Positions 38,886 to 47,413 of a stretch of 64,000 nucleotides of DNA are shown here, piece after piece; the stretch's first letter is position 1; each line of letters begins with the position of its first letter. The stretch lies in NCBI GenBank assembly GCA_905234755.1, contig CAJOIT010000001.1:124001-188000 (forward strand), given 5' to 3'. This DNA comes from an uncultured Bacteroidales bacterium. Lineage in GTDB: Bacteria; Bacteroidota; Bacteroidia; Bacteroidales; ML635J-15. Below the pieces are notes generated by a model that searched no databases, was not told the DNA's origin, and was given only the letters and a program-made list of their open reading frames with translations. The position numbers and the translations under genes were made by a program.

Positions 38886-39435
38886 AGACCCATACAGGCA
38901 GCGAGTCGAACAGCGACATTCCAACTCTTGACGGCTACCGCTTCCCGATAGGCACAACGCATGTGGTATGGACAGTAGAGGACGAGTACGGCAACGACGA
39001 GCAGTGCGACTTCTACGTACATGTCAGCGATACCGAGGATCCGTGCATCGGCTGCGACCCTGACAATCCTAACCTGCCAGATCCAAACGGCGTAAGCTGC
39101 GCGACGATAGCCGGCATTGACGGAGGCGTAGTCTACATAAGCACGACGGAGCATGCGGACTACTACGCGCACGACAACGGCCAGGACGGCGACTGGGACA
39201 TCACGACGCACGACAACTCGACAGCGGACGCCGACATCATAGTTACCTGCACACTTCGCGACAGCACCAGCAACGCGGTAATAGGCACCCTCTCCGGCCA
39301 CGGCCAGGGCTCAGCCGACCGGCCTAGTCTTGACGGCTACCATTTCCCGATAGGTACGACACATGTCGTATGGCGAGTAGAGGACGAGTACGGCAACGCG
39401 GACTCGTGCGACTTCTATGTACATGTCACCGACGA
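38235..39435 (+). repeat. GC-rich near-identical 405-bp repeat block inside the adhesin gene
   Basis: Units start at 38235, 38640 and 39035. The first is 405 bp, the second 395 bp. The first two units are almost identical in DNA, and the third is similar. Hand counts give about 62-63% G+C in two 60-base samples inside (38281-38340, 39181-39240) against about 37% in 37741-37800. Codon choice differs from the flanking HYR units of the same gene. Confidence 0.8.
38874..38888 (+). other. Frameshift site: 10-bp deletion in the second 405-bp unit
   Basis: Unit 1 reads GACGCA-TCAGACAACC-AGATAGAG. Unit 2 reads GACGCA-AGATAGAG, lacking exactly ten bases, and the following in-phase TAG ends the frame at 38885. 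The unit spacing (405 then 395) independently shows the loss of 10 bp. After the lesion the other frame continues as IETHTGSES, matching unit 1. No slippery sequence is present. It is either a real mutation or an assembly error in a repeat. Confidence 0.85.
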
Positions 39436-42400
39436 CGAGTATCCGTGCATAGGTTGCGATCCTGATCCAGACAATCCAGACCCGTTCAACCCGAGTACAG
39501 GCATCAGCTGTACAAGCATAGTTGAGTCCATGGGCGGTACGCTTGCAAATAATGGTGGTAGCTTCACTGTAAACACAAGCCAGAATCTCAGCTACTATCT
39601 CCATGAAGGTTATGAATGGGATGTTACAGCAAACGACAATGTTGGTGTCGCTTCGATAACATATACTATTAGTGGTGTTACGACAGAAATCAACCAGCCC
39701 GACACAACTCTTAACGGACAACGCTTCAATATTGGAACTACAAGTGTCGTATGGCATGTTGTTGATGTCAGCGGACTTGAATCTACTTGCCCATTAGAGA
39801 TTACCGTTGTTGATATTCAGCCACCTTGCATTGGTTGTGATTCGACATCTATCGATCCATATACACCAGTTGATCCTGTTAATCCTGGCGGACATAATGG
39901 TATAAGCTGTGCAAGAATTATTGCTGAAGGCGGAAGTTCGATTCCAAGTACAGTGGAAGTTGGAACGACTGAGCCAAACAACTTCTATCATCATGAAGGT
40001 CCAAACTGGAACATTACAGCAAGCGACAATGTCGGTATTCCACAGGATAGCATTTATTGCAACCTTTATGACATGCATGGAAATCTCATAGCAAGTCACA
40101 TTACTACACTTGATGGTCGAGATTTTGAAATCGGAACAACCACAGTTTTGTGGATAGTCGTTGATAACAGTGGTAACCGCGACACTTGTTCATTCGTAGT
40201 ATATGTTCGTGATGATGATCCGCCTTGCATTGGTTGTGACCCGAATGATCCTACAGATCCATTCAATCCAGTGTCACCTACTGGTATCAGTTGTGCAAAT
40301 ATTACAAGTGGTGACGGTACGATAAATGTACCAGCTGATCCAGGTTTGACCTACTACCAGCACAACGATAATACTTGGAATGTAACGGCAAACGACAATT
40401 CTGGAATAGCCTCCATTACATATACAGTAAGTGGTGCAACGACTATAGTAAACGGTTTGTCATCCACATTGAACGGCCAGCGTTTCAATGTAGGTACAAC
40501 TACTGTCACATGGGTAGCAACCGACCTCTACGGACTTACCGACACATGTACATTCAATGTATATGTTTATGATAACGAGCCTCCAGAGATTAGTTGTCCT
40601 GCTGGAATTACTGGAATTACATGTATAGGCAATGTGCCTCCTGCATATCAGACCTACGAAGAATTTGCCGCTGCAGGTGGTTCTGCTGCCGATCCTAATG
40701 GCATAGACGAGTCAAGTTTCGTTCTAGTTTCTCAGGTTTCTGACAACCATACATGTCCAGAAACAATTACCAGAACATATCGTATAGAGGATATGGCAGG
40801 TAACCAGCGTGAATGTACACAGACAATAACTGTACATGATAACATTGCACCAGTAATCACAGGTACTGCACCATCATTGCAAGTAGGTCAGGGACGCAAT
40901 TGTAGCTATCCGCTTCCAGACTTTACTGCAATAGTAGGATTAATGTCATCGGATAACTGCACACCTGTAGCAGACCTTGTTGTTACCCAGTTGCCAGTTG
41001 CAGGAAATGCAACCATGATAACTGAAAATACAACGGTACGAGTAACCGTTACCGATGCTTGCGGAAACAGCACATATATCGATTGTACAGCTATTGTACC
41101 TGAAGCGTTTACTCATAGGGTAAGCTTTACCGAAATTTCTTGTGCTGGTCAATCATCGACTGTTACCATTGAGGGTGTAGGCGGAACAACTCCATATACA
41201 GGCGTTGGTAATATTGTTGAATATGCAGGTCAGCATAGTTATGTAATAACGGATGCAAATGGATGTACTTCAAATGTAAATATTAATATTCCAGAACCAT
41301 TACCACTCTCGGCAATCATACCTATGACAACAGTTACGCATGTCAATTGTTATGGTGAAACGACTGGTGCCGCATCAGTTTCGGTAGATGGTGGTACACC
41401 AGATTATACGTATCAGTGGAGCGATATCAACCATAGTACAACTCAGTCGGTATCGAATCTTGCTGCTGGTCGTTATGTTGTAACAGTAACTGATGCTCAT
41501 GGATGTACAGCTACATCGACAGTTGCGATCAATGGACAAAGCACTCCGTTGACAGCATCTGTAGGCAGTACAAATATTACACATGTATCCTGCTATGGAA
41601 TGTCATCAGGTTCTGCTATGGCAGTCGTTTCTGGTGGTACTCCTGAATACAATTTTACATGGAATACAACTCCTGTTCAGAATGTGCAGACAGCTATCAA
41701 TGTTCCAGCAGGAACATATGTTGTTGTTGTAACAGATGCTCATGGTTGTACAACCTCGGCAACAGCGGTTATAACTCAGCCTCAGTTGCTTGAAGTCTCT
41801 GCAACATCTAGCGATGCAACATGCGGTGGTCTTGGAGGTAATGTTACAGCAAATGTATCTGGTGGTACAGGAATGCCATCTTATTCATGGGTTAGTTCAT
41901 CAGGTTTGACATATTCTAATGCACGACTTTCAAATGTCGCACCAAGCACTTATAACCTTACTGTTACCGATTACAATGGCTGTACAGCAACGACATCTGC
42001 AATCATAGGTGTTCATGGTTCAATTTCTGCAAGAATCGATGTAGTAGCACTTCCGGGTTGTGGAAGCAATGAGTCGGCTGGTAGATTGCAGGCTGTTCCT
42101 GAATCTGGTATATCACCGTTCTCGTACATTTGGAATACTGGATCTACGAGTGCAGTAGCATCGAACCTTACCGCTGGTTCTTACAATGTGACGATTACCG
42201 ATAATTGGGGATGTACGGCAAATGCAACCTCTAGTATAGAGCAACTGAACACACTTGAGATAAGTGTTTCGGGAACAGGCGTAACATGCTACGGATACAA
42301 TAATGCATCCGCAACCGTTGTCGCACTCCGTGGAGAACCTCCATATACATATAACTGGAGTAATGGAGCAACTACCGAGACTTTGCAGAATATTTCAGCC

Positions 42401-43210
42401 GGTAGCTACTCTGTAACGGTTATCGATGCCAATATGTGTGCAAAGGCAGAAACAATTGAAATCGCTCAGCCCGATCAGTTGATGCTTGTTTCTAATGTAA
42501 AGCAAATATCCTGCTACGGAAAGACTGATGGTTCGATTGCTTTGTCGGGCGAAGGTGGTAATCCTCCATATTCGTTCTCTGTATTGATGAACGGCAATAG
42601 TTTCTCAGGAAACTATATGGCTAATTTGCCTGCAGGCGTTTATGAAATGGAAGTTTCTGATGCAAACGGCTGTATGGCAAACAATACAATACAACTTGTA
42701 GAGCCTGATGAATTTGTATCGACATACAATGTCACGATGCCGTCATGTAGCGGAAACAACAATGGTTCGATTGAAATATCGGCAAGAGGTGGTACAGCTC
42801 CATACATGTACGGATGGGATTCGTACTACACAGATGTTCCGCTTCTGACAGGCTTGCGTCAGGGACAGTACAATGTCAGCGTAGTGGATGCCAACAAGTG
42901 TACATATCAGGTGGCATCAGTAATGCTTACCGATATGGCTGGCGACTGCATCAAGATTCCGAATGTATTTACTCCTAATGGTGATGGTGTAAACGACCAG
43001 TGGATTATCGAGAACATTGAAATGTTCCCGCAGGCTACGATTTATGTATTCAACCGTTGGGGACAGATGCTGTACAAGGGAACTGGCAACGATGAACCGT
43101 GGGACGGTAGTTATCGCGGACATTATGTTCCAGCCGGAACTTATCTGTACATAGTTGACCTGTATCAGAAGACAGAAGCTTATAAGGGAACTGTAACAGT
43201 TATATATTAG
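38963..43210 (+). CDS. Giant SprB-like surface adhesin, C-terminal portion (frameshifted)
   Basis: The open frame actually begins at the lesion near 38880. The first ATG in frame is 38963 (MVWTVEDEYGNDEQ), which lies within an HYR unit and has no ribosome-binding site, so it is not a natural start. Contents: the last HYR/CIGCDP units (to about 40590), an HYR-like domain, then about eight SprB-type repeats (41100-42940; GGTPDYTYQWSD, AGRYVVTVTDAHGC). Last comes the gliding-motility-type T9SS C-terminal domain (type B; IPNVFTPNGDGVNDQW, FNRWGQMLYKG, VPAGTYLYIV). Type B domains direct T9SS secretion. The intact protein would be about 4,600 residues. Confidence 0.88.
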   Translation: MVWTVEDEYGNDEQCDFYVHVSDTEDPCIGCDPDNPNLPDPNGVSCATIAGIDGGVVYISTTEHADYYAHDNGQDGDWDITTHDNSTADADIIVTCTLRDSTSNAVIGTLSGHGQGSADRPSLDGYHFPIGTTHVVWRVEDEYGNADSCDFYVHVTDDEYPCIGCDPDPDNPDPFNPSTGISCTSIVESMGGTLANNGGSFTVNTSQNLSYYLHEGYEWDVTANDNVGVASITYTISGVTTEINQPDTTLNGQRFNIGTTSVVWHVVDVSGLESTCPLEITVVDIQPPCIGCDSTSIDPYTPVDPVNPGGHNGISCARIIAEGGSSIPSTVEVGTTEPNNFYHHEGPNWNITASDNVGIPQDSIYCNLYDMHGNLIASHITTLDGRDFEIGTTTVLWIVVDNSGNRDTCSFVVYVRDDDPPCIGCDPNDPTDPFNPVSPTGISCANITSGDGTINVPADPGLTYYQHNDNTWNVTANDNSGIASITYTVSGATTIVNGLSSTLNGQRFNVGTTTVTWVATDLYGLTDTCTFNVYVYDNEPPEISCPAGITGITCIGNVPPAYQTYEEFAAAGGSAADPNGIDESSFVLVSQVSDNHTCPETITRTYRIEDMAGNQRECTQTITVHDNIAPVITGTAPSLQVGQGRNCSYPLPDFTAIVGLMSSDNCTPVADLVVTQLPVAGNATMITENTTVRVTVTDACGNSTYIDCTAIVPEAFTHRVSFTEISCAGQSSTVTIEGVGGTTPYTGVGNIVEYAGQHSYVITDANGCTSNVNINIPEPLPLSAIIPMTTVTHVNCYGETTGAASVSVDGGTPDYTYQWSDINHSTTQSVSNLAAGRYVVTVTDAHGCTATSTVAINGQSTPLTASVGSTNITHVSCYGMSSGSAMAVVSGGTPEYNFTWNTTPVQNVQTAINVPAGTYVVVVTDAHGCTTSATAVITQPQLLEVSATSSDATCGGLGGNVTANVSGGTGMPSYSWVSSSGLTYSNARLSNVAPSTYNLTVTDYNGCTATTSAIIGVHGSISARIDVVALPGCGSNESAGRLQAVPESGISPFSYIWNTGSTSAVASNLTAGSYNVTITDNWGCTANATSSIEQLNTLEISVSGTGVTCYGYNNASATVVALRGEPPYTYNWSNGATTETLQNISAGSYSVTVIDANMCAKAETIEIAQPDQLMLVSNVKQISCYGKTDGSIALSGEGGNPPYSFSVLMNGNSFSGNYMANLPAGVYEMEVSDANGCMANNTIQLVEPDEFVSTYNVTMPSCSGNNNGSIEISARGGTAPYMYGWDSYYTDVPLLTGLRQGQYNVSVVDANKCTYQVASVMLTDMAGDCIKIPNVFTPNGDGVNDQWIIENIEMFPQATIYVFNRWGQMLYKGTGNDEPWDGSYRGHYVPAGTYLYIVDLYQKTEAYKGTVTVIY

Positions 43211-43240
43211 GTTAATATGAGCCATCGGTGATGGCTGTGC

Positions 43241-43274
43241 AAAACGAGGCTATTAATTGATAGCCTCGTTTTTG
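43241..43274 (+). terminator. Terminator of the giant adhesin gene
   Basis: AAAACGAGGCTAT-TAATTG-ATAGCCTCGTTTTT, a strong hairpin with a T run, 30 bp after the stop. A smaller hairpin AGCCATC-GGT-GATGGCT lies at 43220-43236. Confidence 0.88.
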
Positions 43275-43304
43275 TGTATTTTATTCTGACTTTGTTTATA
43301 TTTG
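43271..43304 (+). promoter_or_regulatory. Promoter of the TIM-barrel lipoprotein operon
   Basis: TTTG at 43271-43274, a 22-bp spacer and TATATTTG at 43297-43304, 21 bp before the ATG. Confidence 0.6.
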
Positions 43305-43325
43305 CAACATTGAAACTATACAAGA

Positions 43326-44339
43326 ATGAAAAGAACTTTTGTCTTATGGATTGCACTTTGTTTGCTTGGTTTAGCAGCAATGCAAAGTTGTGGCAAAAAG
43401 GAAGTAGTGTCCGAGGGAAATGCCATCTATTACTGGCGCACCGTATTTCGTATGAACAACTACGAGCGCGATTTCCTAAAAAAGCATGACATCAAAAAGA
43501 TGTATGTGAAATTTTTCGATGTGGACAAGTCGTGGGAAGGAGAAGAGGCAGTGCCATTAGGAACAACTATTTTTCTCGACAGCATTCCAAGCAATTTGGA
43601 AATTGTCCCGACTGTATTTATTACCTCCGAGGCTATTGCCGATTATCCGCAGTATATCGACAAGCTATTGACTCGCGTAATTGATATGGCCGATGTTAAC
43701 GGCATAAAATTCGGAGAGATGCAAATCGATTGCGACTGGACAGAAAGTCATGCGGATGAATATTTTTCATTCATGAAGGAACTGAAAGCCAAACTCGAAC
43801 CAAAGGGCATTGCTCTTTCGACAACAGTACGCCTCTTCCAGCTTGGCTACGAAACTCCTGCCGCCGACTATGGAGTACTAATGTGCTACAATACCGGCGA
43901 CATTCGCAATTGGAAAACAGACAATTCCATACTCGATACAAAGGATGTGGAACCTTACCTTGGCAAGTTGGGAAAATGCAAGTTGCCGTTGTCGGTAGCG
44001 TTTCCGTGCTTCTCGTGGGATGTTACATTCAGCGATAGTTACGACGATGAAGGCGAAAAATATATGAGGGGCATCGAGTACGACAAATACGATTTCTCTG
44101 ATACAGAAAGATTCAAAAAACTATCGGCAAACAAGTATGAAGTAAATATTGATGAAGATGACTATTGGACTCCCAAGTATGTTCGCCATGAGGAAGTCTC
44201 GCTGGATGAAATTCTTGATGCCAAGAACATGATTCTGAAGAACCTTTCTTCTGCTCCTGTTCAACTTGTGATGTATCATCTTGATTCTGTTAACCTTTCA
44301 AAACTTTCGGACGATGATGTGGAAAAGATTTATCGTTAG
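43326..44339 (+). CDS. Lipoprotein with TIM-barrel-like domain (DUF3142-like)
   Basis: 337 residues. The lipobox is near residues 19-22 (GLAAMQSC). The body alternates strands and helices as in a TIM barrel: IKKMYVKFFDVD, NLEIVPTVFIT, GIKFGEMQIDCDWTESHADEY, GIALSTTVRLFQLGY, YGVLMCYNTGDI and LPLSVAFPCFSWDV. The QIDCDWTES segment resembles the QxDxD motif of DUF3142 proteins, which look like glycoside hydrolases but have no assigned activity. The downstream gene overlaps by 26 bp, so the two are coupled. Function is unknown; a glycan-related role is only a guess. Confidence 0.7.
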   Translation: MKRTFVLWIALCLLGLAAMQSCGKKEVVSEGNAIYYWRTVFRMNNYERDFLKKHDIKKMYVKFFDVDKSWEGEEAVPLGTTIFLDSIPSNLEIVPTVFITSEAIADYPQYIDKLLTRVIDMADVNGIKFGEMQIDCDWTESHADEYFSFMKELKAKLEPKGIALSTTVRLFQLGYETPAADYGVLMCYNTGDIRNWKTDNSILDTKDVEPYLGKLGKCKLPLSVAFPCFSWDVTFSDSYDDEGEKYMRGIEYDKYDFSDTERFKKLSANKYEVNIDEDDYWTPKYVRHEEVSLDEILDAKNMILKNLSSAPVQLVMYHLDSVNLSKLSDDDVEKIYR

Positions 44340-46437
44340 TGCATTGTGCCTAGCATCGGCAATTATGACTTTTGCCTGCGGGTATGTTGAGGTAATTGGT
44401 GGCGAGGGAACTTATATGTTCAAGACCTACGATAGTGGCGTACGAAACTGGTGGGAGCCAGACGAATTGTGGAAGAGCAACATTTCCTTTTGGTACGATT
44501 ATACTGGAGGAAAGGTCGAAAAGTCAGAAATAGAAAAGGCTTTGTACGAGTGTAGTGTTGATGATATTGACAACGGTCAAAACGGATTTTTCAGCTATCT
44601 GCATAAGGAGAAAGATAAGGAAGCTTTGCGTTACTGGACTATAAACAAGACTTTTTCGGAAAGAATGGGCGACTCGTGGTATTATCCGAAGCCTGCTGAA
44701 AAAGATGAGATGGCTCGCTGGGTTGCCGACCTCGAAAAAATGTGCGACAAATCATCATCGCAGCTAAAGGAGCGATTTACATATTTGCACATGCGTATTT
44801 TGTTCTACCTGAAGCAGTATGATGTTTGCCAAAAGGTTTGGGAAAAATATGATGCAGAGTGGTACGACAAGGAATTGAAGAAAAAATGTCATCTTTATTA
44901 TGCAGGTGCATTGTTCTATACTGACGAAGCAACAAAAGCTGCACACATTTATGCAGACTACGAGGATTGGGAAAGTTTGCATTACTTCAAGAAGGATGTT
45001 GAGTTTATGCACCAGCTCTATGCCGATAATCCAAGTTCGAAGGCTTTTATGTTCTTTGTACAAAACTACTTAAACAATTATCAGGACAATAAGGCATTTG
45101 TAGATTGCAAGGATTTTGTTGCTTTTTGTGAAAAGGTCCTCTCCGAGAAGAAAACCGATAATCCAGCGCTTTGGCAGTCGGCACTTGCACACATTTCGTT
45201 CCTTAATGGTGATTTAGCCAAGGCTATAGAGCAAATCGAAAAGGCTCCCGATATGCAGGGCAATGAGTTGGCAAAGGAAAATGCTCGAATGCTTCGCCTT
45301 TTGTACAATTCCACTATGACCGATGCAGCCGACTATGCCGACAAGCTTAACAGGGATTTGCCTTGGCTTCTGAAAAAAGTTTACGAACTTGACCATTTGT
45401 GGGCAAACAATGGTCGTGGCAACGAGCATAGCCTCGATATGCTGGGACGAGTTATTTTAAGAAATGCTTTTCCGTATTATGTCGATGCAGGAAATTCTAA
45501 TATGGCAGCCGCCTTGCTCAACGCTTTTGACGAGGTGCATTGCTACGACAAGGAAACGCGTGAATCATTGCGCAAGGATCCTAACGAAGCTGGCAATATG
45601 GAATATTATACATGGTATTTCCGCTACCTCGACACCACATCTATTGACAATGTGAAGGATTTCCTTGCTTTTGTAAAGTCGGGTGGCAAAACCAAGTTGG
45701 AAAAGTCGCTTGTAAGTAGGGGTTATGTAGGCGAGTCGATGATGAACGAACTGATAGCCACAAAGTATATGCGCGTTCACGAGTACGATTCGGCAATTGT
45801 ATATTTGGAAAAGGTAGCACCGTCGTTCTGGAAAAAGCAGAACATAACCGAATTTCTGAAGCGCAATCCTTTCATGGAAGACTGGATTACTGCAAACAAC
45901 GAAAAAGGTAGCATCTACAAGCAGTACAATCCGGCAAAGTTGTATTCATCGGTGCCTACAAAGCTTCAGTTCTGCAGGATAATGCGCGATCTGGAGCAGA
46001 ATCAAGGCAAAATCTCCGACAAAGAAGAACTAGCAATAATGAAATACGCCTACGCGGTAGGTCTTGCACAATCGTCTGATTGGTGTTGGGCATTGACTCA
46101 GTATGCAAAGGGCAGTTATGTGAATTATGAAGGCCTTTATGGTACAATTACCAAATTGGAAGATTTGCTGCACTACGACAACGGCTGGGACTACCGCACA
46201 TCGAAGTCGTATATTTTGCAGGACCGTTACCAAAAGGTATATTCGCATCTCGACGAGGCTGAAAGTATGACACAGAACAACGAACTTTTGGCTCGTTGTC
46301 ACTACATGCGTGCCGCAATCGAACTGGATGGTTCGTATGTTGGAAGATACTATCGTAGTCTTGTTGGTAAATACGCCAACACAAAGTTTGTCGGCAACGA
46401 AAAGCATCATTGCGACAGGCTATCTGATTATAGGTAG
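44314..46437 (+). CDS. Large lipoprotein-like helical protein, partner of the TIM-barrel lipoprotein
   Basis: 707 residues from the ATG at 44314 (MMWKRFIVSALCLASAIMTF, then AC), a signal peptide with a lipobox-like Cys. The start lies 26 bp inside the preceding gene. An ATG further upstream would place 11 hydrophilic residues before the signal. The rest is almost all helical, with TPR-like spacing (for example YDVCQKVWEKYDAEWYDKEL; LAKAIEQIEKAPDMQ) and many Trp/Tyr. No family is recognised. Coupling to the TIM-barrel lipoprotein suggests a two-protein surface or periplasmic complex. It converges with the epimerase gene, with one base between the stop codons. Confidence 0.7.
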   Translation: MMWKRFIVSALCLASAIMTFACGYVEVIGGEGTYMFKTYDSGVRNWWEPDELWKSNISFWYDYTGGKVEKSEIEKALYECSVDDIDNGQNGFFSYLHKEKDKEALRYWTINKTFSERMGDSWYYPKPAEKDEMARWVADLEKMCDKSSSQLKERFTYLHMRILFYLKQYDVCQKVWEKYDAEWYDKELKKKCHLYYAGALFYTDEATKAAHIYADYEDWESLHYFKKDVEFMHQLYADNPSSKAFMFFVQNYLNNYQDNKAFVDCKDFVAFCEKVLSEKKTDNPALWQSALAHISFLNGDLAKAIEQIEKAPDMQGNELAKENARMLRLLYNSTMTDAADYADKLNRDLPWLLKKVYELDHLWANNGRGNEHSLDMLGRVILRNAFPYYVDAGNSNMAAALLNAFDEVHCYDKETRESLRKDPNEAGNMEYYTWYFRYLDTTSIDNVKDFLAFVKSGGKTKLEKSLVSRGYVGESMMNELIATKYMRVHEYDSAIVYLEKVAPSFWKKQNITEFLKRNPFMEDWITANNEKGSIYKQYNPAKLYSSVPTKLQFCRIMRDLEQNQGKISDKEELAIMKYAYAVGLAQSSDWCWALTQYAKGSYVNYEGLYGTITKLEDLLHYDNGWDYRTSKSYILQDRYQKVYSHLDEAESMTQNNELLARCHYMRAAIELDGSYVGRYYRSLVGKYANTKFVGNEKHHCDRLSDYR

Positions 46438-46438
46438 A

Positions 46439-47413
46439 TTATCTATTTTGTTCCCACTCGAAGAATCCTTTTTCAAGGATATTTCTGATGCCGTCTTCGA
46501 GTTTTACGAGAGGACGGTTAAGAACCTTAAGCATATCGGTATTGTCGGGGCAACGGCGCATCATGTCGCCTTCCTTCAGCGGTGGTAGGTATACGAGCTT
46601 TGATTTTGATCCTGTAATGTCAATTATTATCTTAGCAAGCTCTAGTATTGATGTTTCGCGTGAATTACCAATGTTTACAACATCATTGATGTATTCATCG
46701 GCGTATGCGATTTTTACAGTAGCGTCAATGTTGTCGTCGATGTAGCAGAAAGTGCGGCTTTGCGAACCATCACCATAAATGGAGATGTCATCGCCACGAA
46801 GTGCCATGTTGAGAAACTTGCTGATAACAAAGTCCTTGCTTTGCTTTGGCCCGTATGTGTTGAAGAAACGGAAAATGGTGTAGTTCAGTCCAAATTCCTT
46901 GTTGTATGAACGAAGGAACGCTTCACCAATATTCTTTACCACAGCGTAAGGTACACGCGAGTTGAGTGGCGTTGTGTGTGCGTTCTGCGGGAACTCTACG
47001 GGTTCGCCGTAAACTTCGGATGAAGAAGCGAAGAATACTCTTTTTACGCCAGTGTTCTTACTGAGACGGCAGATGTTCTCGATTCCGCGCAAGTCTTCAA
47101 GTACACCAACAGGATGAGCCTGAGTACGAAGTACGCCAACCATTGCTGCATAGTGGAAAACATAATGGAACTGGTACGATACCATTATCTCCATAATGTC
47201 CTTGTACTCGTTCACATCGCCCTTTATAAAACGAATGTTTTCCTTCATAGGAGGTAATTTGCGCAGGTCACCGGTAGAGAGGTTGTCCATTATTACCACA
47301 AGGTTAGATTCATCATCGGCTAACTTTTGTGCCAGCGAGCTAGCTATGAATCCTGCACCGCCGGTAACCAAAATGCGGCGTTTATATGAGTGACGCGATT
47401 TACTTGTCTTCAT
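46439..47413 (-). CDS. NAD-dependent sugar-nucleotide epimerase/dehydratase (extended SDR)
   Basis: 324 residues. The NAD-binding motif is TGGAGFIA (17-24; the third Gly of GxxGxxG is Ala). The catalytic pair is Y156-x-x-x-K160 (YAVVK), with SSSEVYGEP (130-138) supplying the Ser/Thr. The RFFNTYGPKQS pattern is typical of nucleotide-sugar enzymes of the UDP-glucose 4-epimerase / UDP-glucuronate decarboxylase group. The product sugar cannot be identified. The start lies 14 bp inside the end of the RND transporter gene, so it is co-transcribed with it. It probably serves surface polysaccharide synthesis. Confidence 0.88.
   Translation of the reverse strand: MKTSKSRHSYKRRILVTGGAGFIASSLAQKLADDESNLVVIMDNLSTGDLRKLPPMKENIRFIKGDVNEYKDIMEIMVSYQFHYVFHYAAMVGVLRTQAHPVGVLEDLRGIENICRLSKNTGVKRVFFASSSEVYGEPVEFPQNAHTTPLNSRVPYAVVKNIGEAFLRSYNKEFGLNYTIFRFFNTYGPKQSKDFVISKFLNMALRGDDISIYGDGSQSRTFCYIDDNIDATVKIAYADEYINDVVNIGNSRETSILELAKIIIDITGSKSKLVYLPPLKEGDMMRRCPDNTDMLKVLNRPLVKLEDGIRNILEKGFFEWEQNR

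Larger units (their letters stand above)
36450..40590 (+). repeat. Array of about eleven HYR-type repeats joined by CIGCDP linkers
   Basis: Ten copies of the linker PCIGCD followed by an Asp/Pro/Asn-rich stretch and G(I/V)SC occur at about 36716, 37081, 37477, 37882, 38237, 38642, 39037, 39444, 39823 and 40230. The spacing is 355-407 bp. Each linker joins HYR-type beta-sandwich units ending in C-x-F-x-V-x-V. The Asp-rich stretches look able to bind Ca2+. The two outermost HYR units have variant linkers (DPQITCP at the start, PPEISCP at the end). Confidence 0.85.

Noticed and set aside
38885..38963. Programmed frameshift as an explanation of the two adhesin frames
   Set aside because: No slippery heptamer, no stimulatory structure recognised, and the repeat comparison shows a plain 10-bp loss.
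36700..40270. CRISPR-like array because of the regular spacing of repeats
   Set aside because: The repeats are coding, in frame and 355-407 bp apart; no short direct repeat with unique spacers exists in the window.
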